From Photobacterium rosenbergii (GTDB lineage: Bacteria; Pseudomonadota; Gammaproteobacteria; Enterobacterales; Vibrionaceae), in the NCBI RefSeq assembly GCF_003026455.1, contig NZ_PYMB01000009.1, positions 1 through 64,000 of the forward strand: 64,000 nt of DNA, read 5' to 3'. The position numbers and the translations under genes were made by a program. Positions 36,156 to 45,027 of the stretch are shown here, piece by piece. Below the pieces are notes generated by a model. That model did not search any database, was not told the DNA's origin, and saw nothing but the letters and a program-made list of their open reading frames with translations. Positions within the stretch are counted from its first letter, which is position 1, and the number at the start of each line of letters is the position of its first letter.

Positions 36156-36437
36156 ATGATCAAGGATCATTGTATCGATCTGTTTCTTAATGGCCAGCAG
36201 TGGCGAAGATGCGCTCGATATAGTGGCAACATACTGAAACTAGATGGAACGATGATCAAGGGAAGTGGTTTAACGGGTGATGTCTTTCCGACTGGAACGA
36301 TGATCAAGCCAGATCATGATCAAAGTGATTTAGCCCAGAACAATGATCAAGTTGCTTGTCATTTCCGGTTGCGTAAAGTTTCAGCAAGCGGGCAGTTGAT
36401 AAAAACTCAAACAGCGTATATCGACTTAAATGATTGA
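36156..36437 (+). CDS. Small ORF (93 aa) overlying RctB-type iterons
   Basis: An open frame of 93 codons with a strong ribosome site (AGGGAGGAAAC before ATG) that begins MIKDHCIDLFLNGQQWRRC. Five ATGATCA cores lie inside it and encode the recurring MIK, TMIK, DHDQ and NDQ stretches; the first core contains the start codon. The C-terminal half (CHFRLRKVSASGQLIKTQ) looks like an ordinary soluble protein. I do not recognise the family. Either a real small gene has absorbed RctB sites, or the frame is a by-product of an iteron array. The good ribosome site favours the first; the dependence of the sequence on DNA repeats favours the second. Confidence 0.45.
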   Translation: MIKDHCIDLFLNGQQWRRCARYSGNILKLDGTMIKGSGLTGDVFPTGTMIKPDHDQSDLAQNNDQVACHFRLRKVSASGQLIKTQTAYIDLND

Positions 36438-36572
36438 AAAGTAGTCTATTAATTCACATTACTTTGGTTAGGTCGCCGTTGCTTTGCTATTGGTGTTTGC
36501 AATTAACTGGTTCTAAAATCAGCAAAATAAGGTCAGAATGACACTGGCCGTAAAAACTACTCACTTGATCAT
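36156..36572. repeat. Remote RctB-type iteron cluster, left part
   Basis: ATGATCA cores at 36156, 36252, 36300, 36316 and 36343 (plus strand) and an inverted one at 36566. The copies at 36252 and 36300 share the full 15-mer GGAACGATGATCAAG with the origin copy at 18885-18899; those at 36343 and 36566 differ from it by one base (GAACAATGATCAAG). The cluster is 17-18 kb from the origin. A remote group of RctB-binding 12-mers on chromosome 2 has been described in V. cholerae; this could be the counterpart, though the location relative to genes may differ. Confidence 0.75.
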
Positions 36573-36601
36573 TGTTCCGAAGTATAGCTATGTGAGGAAG
36601 T

Positions 36602-37441
36602 ATGATACTATCGCTCCAAGAATCACCGTTATATCCTCGGTTATTTAGCATGAAAGAAAAGCTAAACTCGTCAATATTCAAACCTTCAGAAATTGTTAAA
36701 CTGCCAGAGCAGATGGATCACCACAATCACGGCTATAATCAGGTGGTTATTGGGCTATCTGGTCAGACTGAGTTTGATATTGAAGGGGCGGGAAACCTAG
36801 TTTGCCCCGGCCAGGGCTGTTTGGTTACGGCGGACTCGGAACATGCCTTTTCTGGTATTGGCAATAATGAAATTTTGGTGCTCAATGTCGCCTCTGATCA
36901 GTATCAGGCTAGTTACACTCAGGATCATATCGCCCGTTTGTTTGATCAATCTGGCTATTTTCATCTTGACAGACAGGCCCAGAACCTCATTCAGGCTCTG
37001 ACCGCTGAGATGGCTGCCCATCCTGATGACCTGCTGCTTAGCAGAGCTTGTACCGATACCCTGATGTGTGTGCTGCACCGCCATTTTAAACCGCTTAAAG
37101 ACGATCGCCAGTCATACCGGCTGAATATGGATGTGATTGATCAGTACATTCTCCAGCACCTGACCAGGAAAATATCGGTTGCCCAATTGGCGGGACTGGT
37201 TTTTTTGGGCGAGAGTCAATTCCATTTCTTGTTCAAAGAGCAAACCGGCGTAACGCCCCACCAATATGTGCTGAAGAAGCGACTGGAGCTCGCCCGGGAT
37301 CTGATTGAGGAGTCCCAACTGAGTGTTGCCCAGGTGGCACAAAGTACTGGATTTGCTAGCCAGAGTAGTTTTACCCAGGCCTTCACCCGGTTATTTGGCA
37401 AGCCCCCGGCACGCTATCGCCGTGAAAACCCATCTGGCTAG
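36602..37441 (+). CDS. AraC family transcriptional regulator, upstream of put genes
   Basis: A 279-residue regulator with an N-terminal cupin sensor (MDHHNHGYNQVVIGLSGQTE, and PGQGCLVTADSEHAF) and a C-terminal AraC domain with two helix-turn-helices (ISVAKLAG-type segment ISVAQLAGLVFLGESQFHFL, and LSVAQVAQSTGFASQSSFTQ, ending FGKPPARYRR). ATG at 36602 has the better ribosome site (GAGGAAG); ATG at 36650 would give 263 residues with a weak one. Its promoter region contains an inverted RctB-type iteron at 36566. It precedes putA in the same direction, so control of proline utilisation is plausible but unproven. Confidence 0.85.
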   Translation: MILSLQESPLYPRLFSMKEKLNSSIFKPSEIVKLPEQMDHHNHGYNQVVIGLSGQTEFDIEGAGNLVCPGQGCLVTADSEHAFSGIGNNEILVLNVASDQYQASYTQDHIARLFDQSGYFHLDRQAQNLIQALTAEMAAHPDDLLLSRACTDTLMCVLHRHFKPLKDDRQSYRLNMDVIDQYILQHLTRKISVAQLAGLVFLGESQFHFLFKEQTGVTPHQYVLKKRLELARDLIEESQLSVAQVAQSTGFASQSSFTQAFTRLFGKPPARYRRENPSG

Positions 37442-37944
37442 TAGAGTCAGGCTTCCCTATTATTTTAGTTACCCTCTTTTTCTTAACTCCCTGTTTCTTT
37501 CTACCTTGCTTCATTTTGCCCAGTTAACAAAGTCGTTATCGCGTTACTTTGCAGCGACTGGGTTTGTTGCCTGTATGTAGCAAACAACATCAATCCCGCT
37601 TCTTTTTTACATATTTATTAGATGTAGTGTGCATATTTCCCTGTGGATCACTCTTGATCATGTTTCCACTTTCTCTTGATCATTGTTCCGACGTTGTGTG
37701 TTTCTTCAGCAAAATTTGGCTGCTGGTTACGGAAAAATTCACGTTTTCTAAAAAATCCCTGTCAATTTTTGTTAAAGGCCGGACTTTTTCTAAAAAGTAT
37801 CGGAGAATATAGCAAGACTATCGGAGTGGCGGAAAATAAAATCCCCTCAATGGTAACACTGATGTAACATTTTTCTTGGGTAGGGGGCAGCAAGTAATGG
37901 AAAATGCTGTTTGCCTGATCCGGTATACTATTGAGGGAATCACT
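37442..37944. promoter_or_regulatory. putA upstream region with two inverted iterons
   Basis: About 500 non-coding bases between the AraC gene and putA. Two inverted RctB-type cores sit at 37655-37661 and 37677-37683, 22 bases apart; both read CTCTTGATCAT followed by GTTTCC or TGTTCCG, so they match the origin copies in extended form. The rest is AT-rich and must hold the putA promoter. Open frames here are not protein-like. Confidence 0.65.
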
Positions 37945-40900
37945 ATGTTCAATGCGGCAGAAGTACTTCAGCCTAGTTTTATTGGGCGTCCACTGGATGA
38001 GCTCTGGTCACAGATTTCACCCCTTTACAGCGTGGATGAATCACAATGGCTAGCGCAGTTGATGCCGTTGGCCGAGCCAACAGAGCAAGAGAGGCAGTTC
38101 ACATCAGAACAAGCCACTAGCTTGATTGAGCGGGTTAGGGCTGATCAGAATGCAATTCAGATGATTGATGCCCTGTTGCTTGAATACAGCCTGGACACCA
38201 AAGAAGGGATCTTGCTGATGTGTCTGGCAGAAGCGCTGATGCGTATCCCAGACGCGGCGACAGCCGATGCCCTGATCCGTGACAAGCTCAGTGTGGCGGA
38301 TTGGAAGTCCCACCTGAAAAACTCCGATTCATTATTCGTCAATGCTTCCACCTGGGGGCTGATGCTGACTGGTAAAGTGGTCAGCCTTGATGCCAAGGAA
38401 GATGGCGCGCCTAGCCATGTCATCAACCGCTTGGTTAACAAGATGTCCGAGCCGGTGATCCGCCAGGCCATGAACCAGGCCATGAAAATCATGGGCCACC
38501 AATTTGTACTAGGCCGTACCATTGCCGAGGCGATGAAGAACGGTAAAGGCAAACGCGACCAAGGCTTTACCTATTCTTTCGACATGCTGGGCGAAGCGGC
38601 ACTGACTGCCCAGGATGCACAAAAATATTTCAAAGATTACGTAATGGCTGTTGAGGCGGTAGGCCGTGACAGCTATGCCAGCGAACAAGGTAGCAATACC
38701 CGCTCGCCGGACCCAACAGTCTCTATTAAGCTTTCTGCCCTGCATCCTCGCTATGATGTGGCGAACGAAGCCCGTGTACTGGAAGAAATGTACCAGTCGG
38801 TCCTTTCGCTATTGAAGCGTGCCCGCGAACTCAATGTTGGTATCACCATTGATGCCGAAGAAGCCGATCGCCTTGAACTGTCGCTAAAGTTATTCGAAAA
38901 GCTTTACCGCTCGGAAGAGGTAAAAGGCTGGGGTCGCTTTGGCCTAGTGGTACAGGCATACTCGAAGCGTGCTTTGCCGGTACTGGCATGGTTGGCTGCA
39001 TTGGCCAAGGAGCAAGGGGATGTGATCCCGTTGCGCTTGGTAAAAGGGGCTTATTGGGACAGCGAATTGAAACTGTCACAGCAGAGCGGTTATAGCGCTT
39101 ATCCGGTGTTTACCCGCAAAGAAGCCACCGATGCGTCATACTTGGCGTGTGCCCGTTTCTTATTGGCGTCTCACCTCAACGGCCTTATCTACCCGCAGTT
39201 TGCCAGCCACAATGCCCACACCGTGTCGGCAATTATGGCGATGGCACAATCACACCGTAATTTCGAGTTCCAGCGCCTGCATGGTATGGGGGATGCGCTC
39301 TACAACCATGTGATGGAGATGCACCAGACCAATGTAAGGATCTATGCGCCGGTCGGTAGCCATAAAGATTTGCTGCCGTACTTGGTTCGCCGTTTGTTGG
39401 AAAACGGTGCCAACAGCTCGTTTGTCCACCGCTTGGTCGATGCCAACTGTCCAGTGGAAAGCCTGATCCAGCACCCGGTTGATACCCTTAAATCCCGCCC
39501 GACCTTGCACAACAGCTTGATCCCGCTACCGCCGCAAATTTTCGGTGAAGAGCGTAAGAACTCTGCGGGTGTAAATATCGAGATTGCTTCGCAATGGCAG
39601 CCATTCAGTGAATCTGTCCAGGCATTTGCCAACCATCAGTGGCAGGCTGGCCCTATCATCAATGGGGTTGCCTTGCAGGCCGGTGAAAGGGTTTTTGCCG
39701 TCACTGCGCCTTATGATCGTCGCGAAAGTGTGGGTAACGTGGCATTTGCCAATGCAGCCCAAGTCAATGAAGCGATTTCCATTGCGGCGGAGACCTACCC
39801 GCAGTGGTCAGCCCTGCCTGCCGCAGAGCGTGCAGCTTGCCTGCAACGCTTGGCTGACTTGCTCGAAGAAAATACCGGTGAGCTCGTTGCCCTTTGCCAC
39901 CGTGAGGCGGGTAAAACCATCCAAGATGGTATCGATGAAATTCGTGAGGCGGTGGACTTCTGCCGTTTCTATGCCAACCAGGCCGCCGAGGAGTTTTCCC
40001 AGCCCAAGCCTGTAATGGGCTTTGACGGGACGACCCGCCAGTTGAGCTACCAAGGTCGTGGTGTCTTTGCCTGTATCAGCCCATGGAACTTCCCATTGGC
40101 GATCTTCCTTGGTCAGGTTTCTGCCGCGCTAGTTGCGGGTAATACCGTCGTCGCAAAACCTGCCGAGCAAACATCGCTGATTGCTTTCCGTGCCATTGAA
40201 CTGATGCTTGAAGCTGGCGTTCCTGCTGGTGCTATCCAGCTGCTGCCGGGGACCGGTGCTGAAGTGGGTGCACCACTGACATCTGATCCGCGTATTGCCG
40301 GGGTGGCATTTACCGGCTCAACCGAAACGGCCCAACGTATTAACCGCAGCCTTGCTGCTCGTGACTGTGAGCCTGTGCCATTTATTGCTGAAACCGGTGG
40401 CCAGAATGCCATGTTGGTAGACAGTACTGCCCTGCCAGAGCAGGTGGTACGTGATGTAGTGCGTTCAGCCTTTGCTTCGGCAGGCCAGCGTTGTTCTGCT
40501 TTGCGCGTGCTGTTTATCCAACAAGATATTGCTGACAGGGTGATTGGCCTGATTAAAGGGGCGATGGCAGAACTGTCTGTCGGCCGTCCTGAGCTTCACA
40601 GCACTGATGTTGGCCCGGTGATTGATGCAACGGCCCGCGACAAGCTGCTGACCCATATCCAGTCACTGAAAAACCAAGCCAAGCTGGTGGCGCAGGCCAC
40701 TATTCCTCAGAGCTGCCAGCATGGTGACTTTGTGCCACCGTCAGCGTTTGAAATTCCATCTATTGATGTTCTAAAAAATGAAAACTTCGGCCCGATCCTC
40801 CATATCGTCCGTTTCAAAGCGAACGAGCTGGATCAGGTCATCGACCAAATCAACCAGACCGGTTTTGGACTGACAATGGGCGTACATAGCCGAAACGAGC

Positions 40901-41079
40901 GTACCTATAGCCATATCGAGCGCCGTGCCCGTGTCGGTAACTGCTACATCAACCGTGATCAGGTTGGTGCGGTAGTGGGTGTCCAGCCATTTGGTGGTCA
41001 GGGACTATCAGGCACTGGCCCGAAAGCCGGTGGCCCGCACTACCTATACCGCTTTACCCAAGACTGTGTTGAAGCCTAA
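37945..41079 (+). CDS. putA: PutA, bifunctional proline dehydrogenase / P5C dehydrogenase
   Basis: A 1044-residue enzyme that oxidises proline to glutamate in two steps, using FAD and then NAD. The proline dehydrogenase barrel (about residues 150-470) shows SIKLSALHPRYDVANEAR, LVKGAYWDSELK and the FAD-site FASHNAHTV. The aldehyde dehydrogenase part (from about 560) has SPWNFPLAIFLGQVSAALVA, GVAFTGSTETA, the general base in ETGGQNAMLVD and the catalytic cysteine in SAGQRCSALR. It lacks the ribbon-helix-helix repressor domain of E. coli PutA, as usual for Vibrionaceae. ATG at 37945 follows TTGAGGGA. It leads an operon with an ALDH-like gene and putP. Confidence 0.95.
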   Translation: MFNAAEVLQPSFIGRPLDELWSQISPLYSVDESQWLAQLMPLAEPTEQERQFTSEQATSLIERVRADQNAIQMIDALLLEYSLDTKEGILLMCLAEALMRIPDAATADALIRDKLSVADWKSHLKNSDSLFVNASTWGLMLTGKVVSLDAKEDGAPSHVINRLVNKMSEPVIRQAMNQAMKIMGHQFVLGRTIAEAMKNGKGKRDQGFTYSFDMLGEAALTAQDAQKYFKDYVMAVEAVGRDSYASEQGSNTRSPDPTVSIKLSALHPRYDVANEARVLEEMYQSVLSLLKRARELNVGITIDAEEADRLELSLKLFEKLYRSEEVKGWGRFGLVVQAYSKRALPVLAWLAALAKEQGDVIPLRLVKGAYWDSELKLSQQSGYSAYPVFTRKEATDASYLACARFLLASHLNGLIYPQFASHNAHTVSAIMAMAQSHRNFEFQRLHGMGDALYNHVMEMHQTNVRIYAPVGSHKDLLPYLVRRLLENGANSSFVHRLVDANCPVESLIQHPVDTLKSRPTLHNSLIPLPPQIFGEERKNSAGVNIEIASQWQPFSESVQAFANHQWQAGPIINGVALQAGERVFAVTAPYDRRESVGNVAFANAAQVNEAISIAAETYPQWSALPAAERAACLQRLADLLEENTGELVALCHREAGKTIQDGIDEIREAVDFCRFYANQAAEEFSQPKPVMGFDGTTRQLSYQGRGVFACISPWNFPLAIFLGQVSAALVAGNTVVAKPAEQTSLIAFRAIELMLEAGVPAGAIQLLPGTGAEVGAPLTSDPRIAGVAFTGSTETAQRINRSLAARDCEPVPFIAETGGQNAMLVDSTALPEQVVRDVVRSAFASAGQRCSALRVLFIQQDIADRVIGLIKGAMAELSVGRPELHSTDVGPVIDATARDKLLTHIQSLKNQAKLVAQATIPQSCQHGDFVPPSAFEIPSIDVLKNENFGPILHIVRFKANELDQVIDQINQTGFGLTMGVHSRNERTYSHIERRARVGNCYINRDQVGAVVGVQPFGGQGLSGTGPKAGGPHYLYRFTQDCVEA

Positions 41080-41107
41080 TGGCCGTCGAGAAATTTAAGG
41101 AGTGATC

Positions 41108-41800
41108 ATGACTATTCAAACATTGGTAAATACAAGCTCGGCGGCATGGGAAGGCTGGAACAACCTGGGCTATGAAGCCCGTACCCGTATTTTGCGCCAT
41201 TGGACCGACCAACTGGCTGCAGAATGCCGCGCCATGGTGGAATTTCAGTGCAGCCATGCCGAAGAACATGTGGCACCGACTTTATTGATGCCGGGTCCAA
41301 CCGGTGAAACAAACGAGCTTTACTGTGCCGGACGTGGCAGCTTTATCGTCACTGCCGACACTGAGACCCCATTAGTGGCATTGGTCGGCCAGCTTACGGC
41401 TGCACTGGTGACAGGTAATACTGTTTTTGTTTGCCTGCCTGCAAACTACCCACTAAAGGCCAAAGAGATCGTGGCACAACTGGAGAAAAGCGGTTGTGCC
41501 GGCGGTGTGATCACCGCTATCGATAATGATCAGCTTGCCGACTTGGTCAGCCATCCTGCTATTGCAGGTGTGGCCTATGCCGGCAAACTGTCGACAACCC
41601 AGGCGCTTGCGCGCCAACTTGCTGCCCGAGACGGCCTGCTTGCCCAGCTGATCAGTGAAACTGATACCGACAAGCTACCGGTGATCGGCAGCCCGACATA
41701 CTCACTGCGTTTTGTGACCGAAAGGACGCGGACGATCAACATCACGGCAGTTGGTGGTAATGCCACTTTGCTTGAGTTGGGGAGTGGTGAGGAACACTAA
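41108..41800 (+). CDS. Truncated ALDH-like protein of the put cluster
   Basis: A 230-residue protein related to the N-terminal NAD-binding half of P5C dehydrogenase. Echoes of the ALDH fold are PLVALVGQLTAALVTGNTVFVCLPANYP (aligning with the PutA stretch around SAALVAGNTVVAKPAEQ) and AIAGVAYAGKLSTTQALAR (aligning with GVAFTGSTETAQ). The catalytic cysteine and general-base glutamate regions are absent, so it cannot be an active dehydrogenase. V. cholerae has a similar gene between putA and putP, so this is a kept gene and not recent decay. AAGGAG precedes ATG at 41108. The role is unknown; a regulatory or scaffolding function for PutA is a guess. Confidence 0.75.
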   Translation: MTIQTLVNTSSAAWEGWNNLGYEARTRILRHWTDQLAAECRAMVEFQCSHAEEHVAPTLLMPGPTGETNELYCAGRGSFIVTADTETPLVALVGQLTAALVTGNTVFVCLPANYPLKAKEIVAQLEKSGCAGGVITAIDNDQLADLVSHPAIAGVAYAGKLSTTQALARQLAARDGLLAQLISETDTDKLPVIGSPTYSLRFVTERTRTINITAVGGNATLLELGSGEEH

Positions 41801-41894
41801 CCCGGGTTGGGCCGCTTGAAGCAGGGAACTAGCTTGCAACCTGCCTGCGGCCACTAAGCAACCCATCGCTGATTGTCAGCGCTATAACCAAAAT

Positions 41895-41918
41895 GCCCCC
41901 GCTATGGACGGGGGCTTT
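41895..41918 (+). terminator. Intercistronic hairpin before putP
   Basis: GCCCCCG and CGGGGGC around a seven-base loop, followed by TTTAA. The T run is short, so it may be a partial terminator or an RNA-stability element that sets putP expression relative to putA. Confidence 0.55.
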
Positions 41919-41937
41919 AAGTGAGGGAACTCAAACA

Positions 41938-43434
41938 ATGATAGAGAATAGCTTTGCTATTACAGCAACGTTTATCGCCTACCTGATCGGTATGTTGGCC
42001 ATTGGCTACATTGCGTATAAACGCACGTCGAACTCAGCGGATTACTTCTTGGGTGGCCGTACACTCGGACCATGGCCTGCTGCGCTGTCTGCCGGTGCGT
42101 CGGATATGAGTGGCTGGTTGCTACTTGGCCTGCCGGGTTACGCCTATGCCGCGGGGATAGAGTCACTGTGGTTGGCGGGTGGCCTGCTGCTGGGTACTTG
42201 GCTGAACTGGCTGATCTGTGCCAAGCGCCTGCGTACCTACAGTATTACCACTGATAACGCATTGACCATGCCGGAATTTCTGGCCCGTCGCTTTGACGAT
42301 AAATCCAAGCTGATCCAAACTATTTCAGCATTCTTTATCTTGCTGTTTTTCCTTTTCTACACCAGCTCGGGTTTGGTTGCCGGTGGTAAGTTGTTCGAGA
42401 CCGTCTTCGGCCTTGATTACACTATCGCGGTGGTTGTCGGTACGGTTTGTGTGGTGTCGTATACATTATTCGGTGGTTTCCTTGCAGTATCGTGGACTGA
42501 CTTGGTGCAGGGTTTGTTGATGTCTGCGGCACTGCTGATTGTGCCGATTGCCGCAATGAACGGCTCGCCAAGCGATTTGGCAATGGCACTGGAAGCGAAG
42601 AACCCAGAATTGATGACATTGTTCAATGACGTCAAAGGTGAGCCGCTATCAGCAATTGCGATTATCTCGCTAGCAGCCTGGGGCTTGGGTTACTTCGGCC
42701 AACCGCATATCCTGGCGCGATTCAAGGCAACCCGTAGCAATGCCGACATCGGTACTGCTCGTCGCATCGCAGTGGGCTGGACAGCACTGTCTATGGCCGG
42801 TGCAATCCTTGTTGGCCTAGTCGGTATCTTGTTTGTCGATAACCAGCTAGCAGGTAACCTTGATGACGGTGAGCGTATCTTCATGCTGCTGGTGAACTCG
42901 ATGTTCCACCCAGTAATTGCCGGTATTTTGCTGGCGGCGATTCTGGCAGCGATCATGAGTACTGCTGACTCCCAGTTGTTGGTGTCATCATCGGCTCTGG
43001 CTGAGGATTTCTACAAGCAGGTATTCCGCCCGCAGGCGACATCTGAAGAGATTGTGAAGGTTGGCCGTATTGCGGTTATTGTACTTTCGATTATTGCCCT
43101 GATGCTGGCGATGAACCCTGACAGTACAGTACTGGGCCTTGTATCTTACGCATGGGCTGGTTTCGGTGCGGCATTCGGTCCGGCTTTGCTGTTAAGCCTA
43201 TTCTGGAAACACATGAACCGAAACGGCGCGTTGGCAGGCATTGTTATCGGTGCCATGACCGTAGTGATCTGGAAGCAGCTAACTGGCGGTATCTTCGATC
43301 TCTATGAAATCGTCCCAGGCTTTATCTTTGCGACAGTCGCCATTGTGGCGGTGAGCAAGGCAACAGGCGGTGCGTCGAAAGCGGTTGAAGAGCAGTTCGA
43401 GGCTTACCAGAAGAACTTGGTAGAGTTTAAGTAA
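41938..43434 (+). CDS. putP: PutP, sodium/proline symporter
   Basis: A 498-residue SSS transporter that brings in proline with sodium. It matches PutP along its length: YFLGGRTLGPWPAALSAGAS followed by DMSGWLLLGLPGYAYA (sodium and proline site in helices 1-2), GGFLAVSWTDLVQG (helix 5), GYFGQPHILARF, and ILAAIMSTADSQLLVSSSALA (helix 8). ATG at 41938 follows GAGGGAA; the longer frame would start in the preceding hairpin. It is third gene of the put cluster and ends in a strong terminator. Confidence 0.95.
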   Translation: MIENSFAITATFIAYLIGMLAIGYIAYKRTSNSADYFLGGRTLGPWPAALSAGASDMSGWLLLGLPGYAYAAGIESLWLAGGLLLGTWLNWLICAKRLRTYSITTDNALTMPEFLARRFDDKSKLIQTISAFFILLFFLFYTSSGLVAGGKLFETVFGLDYTIAVVVGTVCVVSYTLFGGFLAVSWTDLVQGLLMSAALLIVPIAAMNGSPSDLAMALEAKNPELMTLFNDVKGEPLSAIAIISLAAWGLGYFGQPHILARFKATRSNADIGTARRIAVGWTALSMAGAILVGLVGILFVDNQLAGNLDDGERIFMLLVNSMFHPVIAGILLAAILAAIMSTADSQLLVSSSALAEDFYKQVFRPQATSEEIVKVGRIAVIVLSIIALMLAMNPDSTVLGLVSYAWAGFGAAFGPALLLSLFWKHMNRNGALAGIVIGAMTVVIWKQLTGGIFDLYEIVPGFIFATVAIVAVSKATGGASKAVEEQFEAYQKNLVEFK

Positions 43435-43471
43435 TTTGGTGGATTACTTAACCGGCTAAGCCAAATTATGG

Positions 43472-43504
43472 AAACGGCTTCCCAGCAGGGAAGCCGTTTT
43501 TTTT
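43472..43504 (+). terminator. putP terminator
   Basis: AAACGGCTTCCC and GGGAAGCCGTTT around AGCA, followed by T8, 37 bases after the stop codon. Confidence 0.93.
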
Positions 43505-43707
43505 ATCTGCGAAGCAAAGCTTTGACAGTGTTTTTGACTAAATAGTAACCACTCAAACAAATCGGACCAAAAAATAGTGCAGTACTTATATTCTGTTTAA
43601 GTTTATGATTTAAATGGATATATATTCTTATCCTGAACAATTGGATACAAATTCAACCCATCTTTGTACTAGTTTACTATTACATTGTTGCGGGGGTTCT
43701 GATAGTT

Positions 43708-43723
43708 TGTGCTGGCAATCACG
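43708..43723 (+). promoter_or_regulatory. Weak CRP-like site before the porin gene
   Basis: TGTGC-TGGCAA-TCACG keeps the TGTG and TCAC halves of the CRP consensus. It is only 37 bases before the start codon, close for an activator site, so confidence is low. Confidence 0.25.
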
Positions 43724-43759
43724 CATTACTGTCACACTATCACTAGAAGTACCTGATAA

Positions 43760-44881
43760 ATGAAGTTGAAAATCTGCTCTGCTGTCATCTCTACACTTTT
43801 ACTGGCTGGTCAAGCGTCAGCCTTCACCCTTTATGAAGATGAGCAAACCAAGTTTGATATCGGTGGTGTCTTTGTTCTTGATGCCTTCCAGCCTGTGTTC
43901 GGCGAAGATGATATTTTCTCTGCCAGCCGTAGTATTTTGAACATGGGTGTTGAGCGTCAAATCCAACCGGGTTTGACTATGGATGCCAAGTTTGAATGGG
44001 ATCAGTTCCTCAATAGCCCAACTTCTGGCCGCAACAATTTCCGTAACCGTCTAGGTTATGTATCTATTAACAGTGATGAACTCGGTAACCTGCGTTTCGG
44101 TAAGCAGTGGTCGGCATACCACGATGTTGCCCGCTACATGGATAACTTGATCATCATCGATCCGGATGCGACACCGATTTACTCTGAAGGTACTGACGGT
44201 GGCTTCGCGGCAACAGGCCGTGGTGACAACCTGGTGGCATACCGCTACAGCAATAACGGTGTGAATGTATCGGCGCACTATGGTTTTACCAGCGACGGTG
44301 AAGAGTCAGCACCTTTTGAAGATGCTGGTGAGACTAAAACAGTTAAGGTAAAACGTGATTACAACTATGCGCTATCGACCAGTTACGACTTTGAATCGGG
44401 TCTAAGCCTAGGTGTGGCTTACCTTGAGAACAAAGTAGAAATCACTAATAGCCAGGAAGTTAATGGCTTAGAAGACGGTGACAAGCAAACGGCACTGACT
44501 GTCGGTGGCCAGTATGTTGCTGGTGGCCTGAAGGTCGCCGCGGTTTACACTAAGGGTGAAAACATCCACAAAGCGGGCCTACAGGGTACATCAAACCCTG
44601 AAACTTCTGCTAAGTGGGCTGATGCCGATGCGGTAGACGTATACGCACATTACGCTCTTGAATCAGGCTTCCGTCCATATGCTTATGCTTCCCACGTTGA
44701 TTTCGACGGTGAAGATGGCGTAGATGGCGACCGCCAAGTGTACGCTGTGGGTCTATCCTACGCCTTCACTCCGGGTGCAACACTGTCAGTGGAAGTTAAG
44801 CGCAACGAACTGAATGAGTTCAGTGGTGAATCTAGCCGTACTGACAACGGCGGTGGTTTCAACTTCGCTTGGGCATTCTAA
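43760..44881 (+). CDS. Outer-membrane porin (Gram-negative porin family)
   Basis: A 373-residue porin with a signal peptide (residues 1-21, cleaved after GQASA) and a predicted 16-strand barrel. Features are alternating aromatic/hydrophobic strands, the motif LGYVSINSDELGNLRFGKQW before the constriction loop, and a terminal aromatic (WAF) needed for BamA assembly. It resembles general trimeric porins of marine gamma-proteobacteria. It is a single gene with its own terminator. It lies after the put operon, but nothing ties it to proline uptake. Confidence 0.88.
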   Translation: MKLKICSAVISTLLLAGQASAFTLYEDEQTKFDIGGVFVLDAFQPVFGEDDIFSASRSILNMGVERQIQPGLTMDAKFEWDQFLNSPTSGRNNFRNRLGYVSINSDELGNLRFGKQWSAYHDVARYMDNLIIIDPDATPIYSEGTDGGFAATGRGDNLVAYRYSNNGVNVSAHYGFTSDGEESAPFEDAGETKTVKVKRDYNYALSTSYDFESGLSLGVAYLENKVEITNSQEVNGLEDGDKQTALTVGGQYVAGGLKVAAVYTKGENIHKAGLQGTSNPETSAKWADADAVDVYAHYALESGFRPYAYASHVDFDGEDGVDGDRQVYAVGLSYAFTPGATLSVEVKRNELNEFSGESSRTDNGGGFNFAWAF

Positions 44882-44913
44882 TCCCCGCAAAGACGTTGTT
44901 GATCTAACCATTG

Positions 44914-44941
44914 AAAGGCTGGCATTTTGCCGGCCTTTTTT
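44914..44941 (+). terminator. Terminator of the first porin gene
   Basis: AAAGGCTGGCA and TGCCGGCCTTT (one wobble pair) followed by a T run. Confidence 0.88.
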
Positions 44942-45027
44942 GTCTCTGTTGTTTGATGGTTGATGTAACGCAACTCAGGAGCTTTGCGGTTTATGGTTAG
45001 ATACGTGGACTTTATGGGAGAGATTTC

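Noticed and set aside
37549..37812. An 87-codon frame in the putA upstream region
   Set aside because: It is composed of AT-rich promoter DNA and the inverted iterons and has no ribosome site.
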